Notes under the pieces: model-generated | What the model was told of the DNA's origin: nothing | Database searches by the model: none | What the model saw: only the letters and a program-made list of their open reading frames with translations | Program-made: the position numbers and the translations under genes | In this document: positions 60,983-64,000 of the stretch, in pieces | How the letters are laid out: each line of letters starts with the position of its first letter | Numbering within the stretch: position 1 is the stretch's first letter | Assembly (NCBI GenBank): GCA_025526915.1 | Contig: JAHLKH010000077.1 | Location: 1-64,000 of the forward strand | Source of the DNA: Entophlyctis helioformis | Lineage: Eukaryota; Chytridiomycota; Chytridiomycetes; Chytridiales; Chytriomycetaceae | DNA length: 64,000 nucleotides | Direction: 5' to 3'

Positions 60983-62137
60983 CACGCAGGCAGCTGGGCG
61001 AGATTGTCACGAAGCCGCGGAGGAAAGCAAAGATGAAGTCGTGCAGATAAAAGGCAGAACGGCTTGGCGAGATGGCGACCTCGTGTGCCGCCTTGTGGGC
61101 AGGCCGGGCGAGATCTATGGCCGCTTTGGTTGGTGTTGGAGAAGAGCAGCGACGATGCAGTGCCTGGATGCGGTCATGGTGGCTCATGCGAGCTGCATCG
61201 CACATCAGACGAATGCCGAGCACGGCATGAGCGAGCTGGTTGTCACGCACCAATGGATTCGTGCAATGGGCGGACAGTCTGGACGGCTGGCGAGTTGGCT
61301 CAGCTGGAGGCAGGCAGAGAGACACGAACGAGCAGCGATCAACACGCGGCACCACGATCAGCCAAACGAGTCACGCCAGCCACGCCGCAATGGATGCCGC
61401 TCGCTTGTGCAAGGAGCAGTCGGTCGGCTGGCTGTGGACAACGAGCGGCTTTCAGGCTGCTGGAGAGGCAAGAGCGGCTGGTGTCGTGGCTGGATCAGGC
61501 GGCGGTGTGTGGTTGGTGGACGGCGTGGGAAAGGGCGGCAGGTGGAGACACGACAGTCGATGCTGCGCAGGGACAGCGACACTGAGTGCCGGTGATGTGG
61601 CGATGGTGATGCGGACAGACGGTGGATCTCGCGATTATCAACACGCGAGGCACGCGTTGCTCGCACAGCAGCATGCCGAGGGACGAGAACGAGGCGGCAA
61701 TGCCACATGAGGGAATGGACGCGTGGCTGGCAGATGCAGAGATGCGGGACAGCGAGCAGCGAGGCATGCATGGGCAATGCCGTGCTGGGCGAGGGGCGAT
61801 TGATGATGCCGCATGATGCACGCTGTGTGGCAGCCTGCCTTGGCCGTCTTGTGTTTCTGGCGTGTGCCTGCTGCATCGCCCTGCTTGTCCATCGCCACAG
61901 CCATCGCCTCAGCTGCACGAAGACATGCTCATCCGACCACCAGACTGCCGACGCCATTCACTCGCATTGCCCATTTGCATTGCTGTTTGTGCTCTGTGCC
62001 GTCATTTCGGGTCGCATTTCCAGACACACCAATCGCCATCGCATTTCGCGACATTCTGCCAGCATCGCGTCTGGCTCCTGTCTTTCCGCCATATCCGACA
62101 CGAATCAAGACTCGAGATATACTCACAGCAATACAAC

Positions 62138-63771
62138 ATGTCCTCTACCAACGCATCCTCGTCCACTGTCGCTGCCAGGCAAGTCTCAGTGTCATCCGTG
62201 CTGCGTGTCGCACTCTGCCTTGCTGCTGCTGCTCTCTCGGCTGCCGCATCGCATGATCTGATGGGTTATGCCGACTGCCCGCTGTCTTCCGTGCTTCTCT
62301 ATCGCCTTTCTCGCTCTGCTTTCTCATGCAGCTCGTCGGCCACACACGCCACAAACGCCACGACCAACACGACGGCCAACTCGGCTGTCGCATCGCCTGT
62401 AAGTGTCGCATGCTTCCACACGGCATGCTGGATCGTCCTCTGTGTTGCTCGCATGGCATGCCTGCAGTCTTGCCATCTTGCTGCCTTGCCGCCCTTTTAT
62501 CGCATCCCATCGCTCGCTCTGCCCTCCCCCGTCCCCAGCACGCTGCCTCGCATGCTTTGTCTTCCATCACGATCCGCATTCGCCGCACATCGCGTCTTGG
62601 GACATCCACTCGTCTGTCTGTTTGTTTGCCATGTGGATCTGATTGGCGACTTTGAGTTGCTGCGCTGTCTGGCTGGCTGGCTGGCTGAGTGGATGTCCCC
62701 AGACTGCGGCCACTCTCCCATGCGGCTGCCTTGACTGTCTGGCTGACCATCCCGTCCACATTCCCTCTCATATCACGCATCAGACCAACACCACGGTCGC
62801 CCAGCCCGACGCGTCTCCGTCCACCGCACCGGCCGTCGCTCCCGCCGCGTCGCCGACCGTTTGGAACTTTGCTGCCCCCGAGTTCGAGCCGGTCGTTCCC
62901 TTCAAGTGGAACGTTCGGGCCCCAGAGTTCATTCCGGAAGGCGCGACCACCACCGATGCAGACTATAAGGCGCCGGTCCAGGCCAAGACCGCCAACAACA
63001 AGCCCGCGTCGAATGTCAGCGCTGGCAAGCCGCCCGCTGCCGCCAAGCCTCCCGTCCCGCCCAAAACGACGGGCAACAAGACCGCTTTGACCGTCAACAC
63101 CAACAAGCCGGCAGCCTGCCCTCGCCCCAATCCCCAGGCGTCGACAGCGCCAAGTCGGTGTCGCCACTCGTGTACCCTGTAAGTCTCGACTGAATGCACT
63201 CTTTGCTTGTCACGATGCGGTGCTGACATGGCCATGGTCAACCAGCCGATGACTGCCGGTCAGGTCTTTGACAGGCAGTTCCAGCAACTGCACGAGCACC
63301 GCCGTCACCACCTTGCCTGCACGCGCGGCTGTTGCATGCCGATGCCGGTCCTTTGTTCCTCGCCATGCCTTGACACGGCATGGCAGTGGAACGGTGTAGA
63401 CCGTTTCCAGCGCGTTGTAAGTCGCATTGACTGTGCATTTGAGTGCGTTCTTGACAGCCAGCCGACTGACACTGCCTGCGTGGCTTGCAGTTTGTCAACT
63501 TCGACAACCACACTGGCCTTTTTATGTGCACGCCGTGTGTGTGCAGCTACTGCTGCCCGCACCTGCCAGGCGGTGAGTGTGGATTGACATGTGGCTTTGT
63601 TGTGGTTGGATGCCTGTGCTTGATCATGGACTGACGATCGTGGTGGCTGTTTGATGCGCAGCCATTCCGACTCCCACATTCATGTCGTGGGCCAACTCTG
63701 ACCGCTGGGCCATGCAGTGGGTCGGCACCACATACAAGATGGTGCCTGCCACTCTCTGGCGTCCATGCTGA
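62138..63771 (+). pseudogene. PAM2-motif/Cys-rich protein, copy C (one single-base deletion)
   Basis: Same six exons as copy B: 62138-62178 (GC donor), 62332-62398, 62784-63178, then three Cys-rich exons, with the stop at 63769-63771. Exon 3 is 395 nt, one short of copy B, because of a lost base in a C run near 63128. The Cys-rich part is therefore out of frame. PAM2-like motifs are conserved, with AAPEFEP replacing AAAEFEP in the first. Probably a consensus error or a very recent lesion, since all splice sites are intact. Confidence 0.65.
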
Positions 63772-63873
63772 GCGGCTCTTCCTTGTCTTCTTCTTCTCGA
63801 CTGTTTCCTATAATAGATGTCAATCCAACAAGCCGATGAAGCATTCATTGCATCGTGGTCCAGAGACTGCTGC

Positions 63874-64000
63874 ATGGCTGCGGCTGCTCGCAAGACGGCG
63901 CTGTCCATCATCGCCGTCGCTGCCATCGTGGCTGGTTGCCGTGTCCATGCTGTCCTTCATCCCAAAACGGCTGCATTACTTGGTCGATATAGTCGCCGAC
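63874..64000 (+). CDS. 5' end of ORF with signal-peptide-like leader (runs off the window)
   Basis: ATG 63874 opens the same leader as at 43929 ([13 protein letters not shown]) but continues CRVHAVLHPKTAALLGRY, open to the window end. The cleavage-site-like AGCRVHA favours a secreted or membrane-anchored product. It may be the complete version of the gene truncated in copies A and B. Confidence 0.4.
   Translation, partial: MAAAARKTALSIIAVAAIVAGCRVHAVLHPKTAALLGRYSRR

Larger units (their letters stand above)
61095..64000 (+). repeat. PAM2-like gene cassette, copy C
   Basis: Third copy, in direct orientation relative to copy B and truncated by the window end. The upstream block (61095-62137) starts 113 bp before the divergent TBC gene's start codon. 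Close to copy B through the gene; after about 63930 it diverges (small deletions and substitutions) from copies A and B. Confidence 0.9.

Overview
The window looks like nuclear DNA of a fungus, most likely a chytrid (Chytridiomycota, perhaps Rhizophydiales). Genes are GC-rich and cut by many short GT-AG introns, mostly 50-120 bp. Several families point the same way: F-box-like/ankyrin proteins with WLHENRSEG-type repeats, a fungalysin prodomain fragment and low-complexity Gln/Pro/Ala tracts. The species is not determined. Gene models were built by hand from splice sites and reading-frame continuity. Five multi-exon models (ZnT9-like, ABCG, CSE1, ATG4, TBC) sum to exact codon multiples.

Layout. 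1-6264: a rearranged, inverted block holding second copies of sequences found at 36.1-44.0 kb (ankyrin gene, RING tail, PAM2-like gene). 6.3-11.5 kb: a CCCH/CCHC zinc-finger gene and a SLC30A9-type mitochondrial zinc transporter. 11.5-31.2 kb: an apparent specialised-metabolism locus. It contains an NRPS (T-C-A-T-FSH1 hydrolase), a divergent ABCC transporter, an acyl-CoA synthetase/4CL-like ligase and a divergent ABCG transporter; two small genes lie between the pairs. The two transporters share an almost identical 0.77-kb upstream block (17058-17831 and 27169-27941). 31.3-36.5 kb: a Na+/Ca2+ exchanger and a multi-pass RING-H2 protein. 36.8-44.1 kb: ankyrin gene, Cys-rich gene, PAM2-like gene copy B. 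44.1-45.25 kb: no convincing gene. 45.25-60.98 kb: mostly conserved housekeeping genes (DDX41, PRA1, two tandem 7-TM paralogues, CSE1/exportin-2, ATG4, a TBC1D20-like Rab GAP), plus a fungalysin fragment. 61.1-64.0 kb: PAM2-like cassette copy C.

How it fits together. In the 11.5-31 kb locus each putative biosynthetic enzyme faces an ABC transporter across a divergent intergenic region. The NRPS starts with a carrier domain and has no loading adenylation domain, so the nearby ligase could supply an acyl or aryl starter; this is inference. Elsewhere a ~1-kb upstream block of the PAM2-like gene also recurs in three divergent intergenic regions.

Caution on the sequence. Many conserved ORFs are broken by single-base indels, nearly always in short homopolymers, and restoring them returns whole-codon gene lengths. 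This looks like residual long-read consensus error rather than gene decay.
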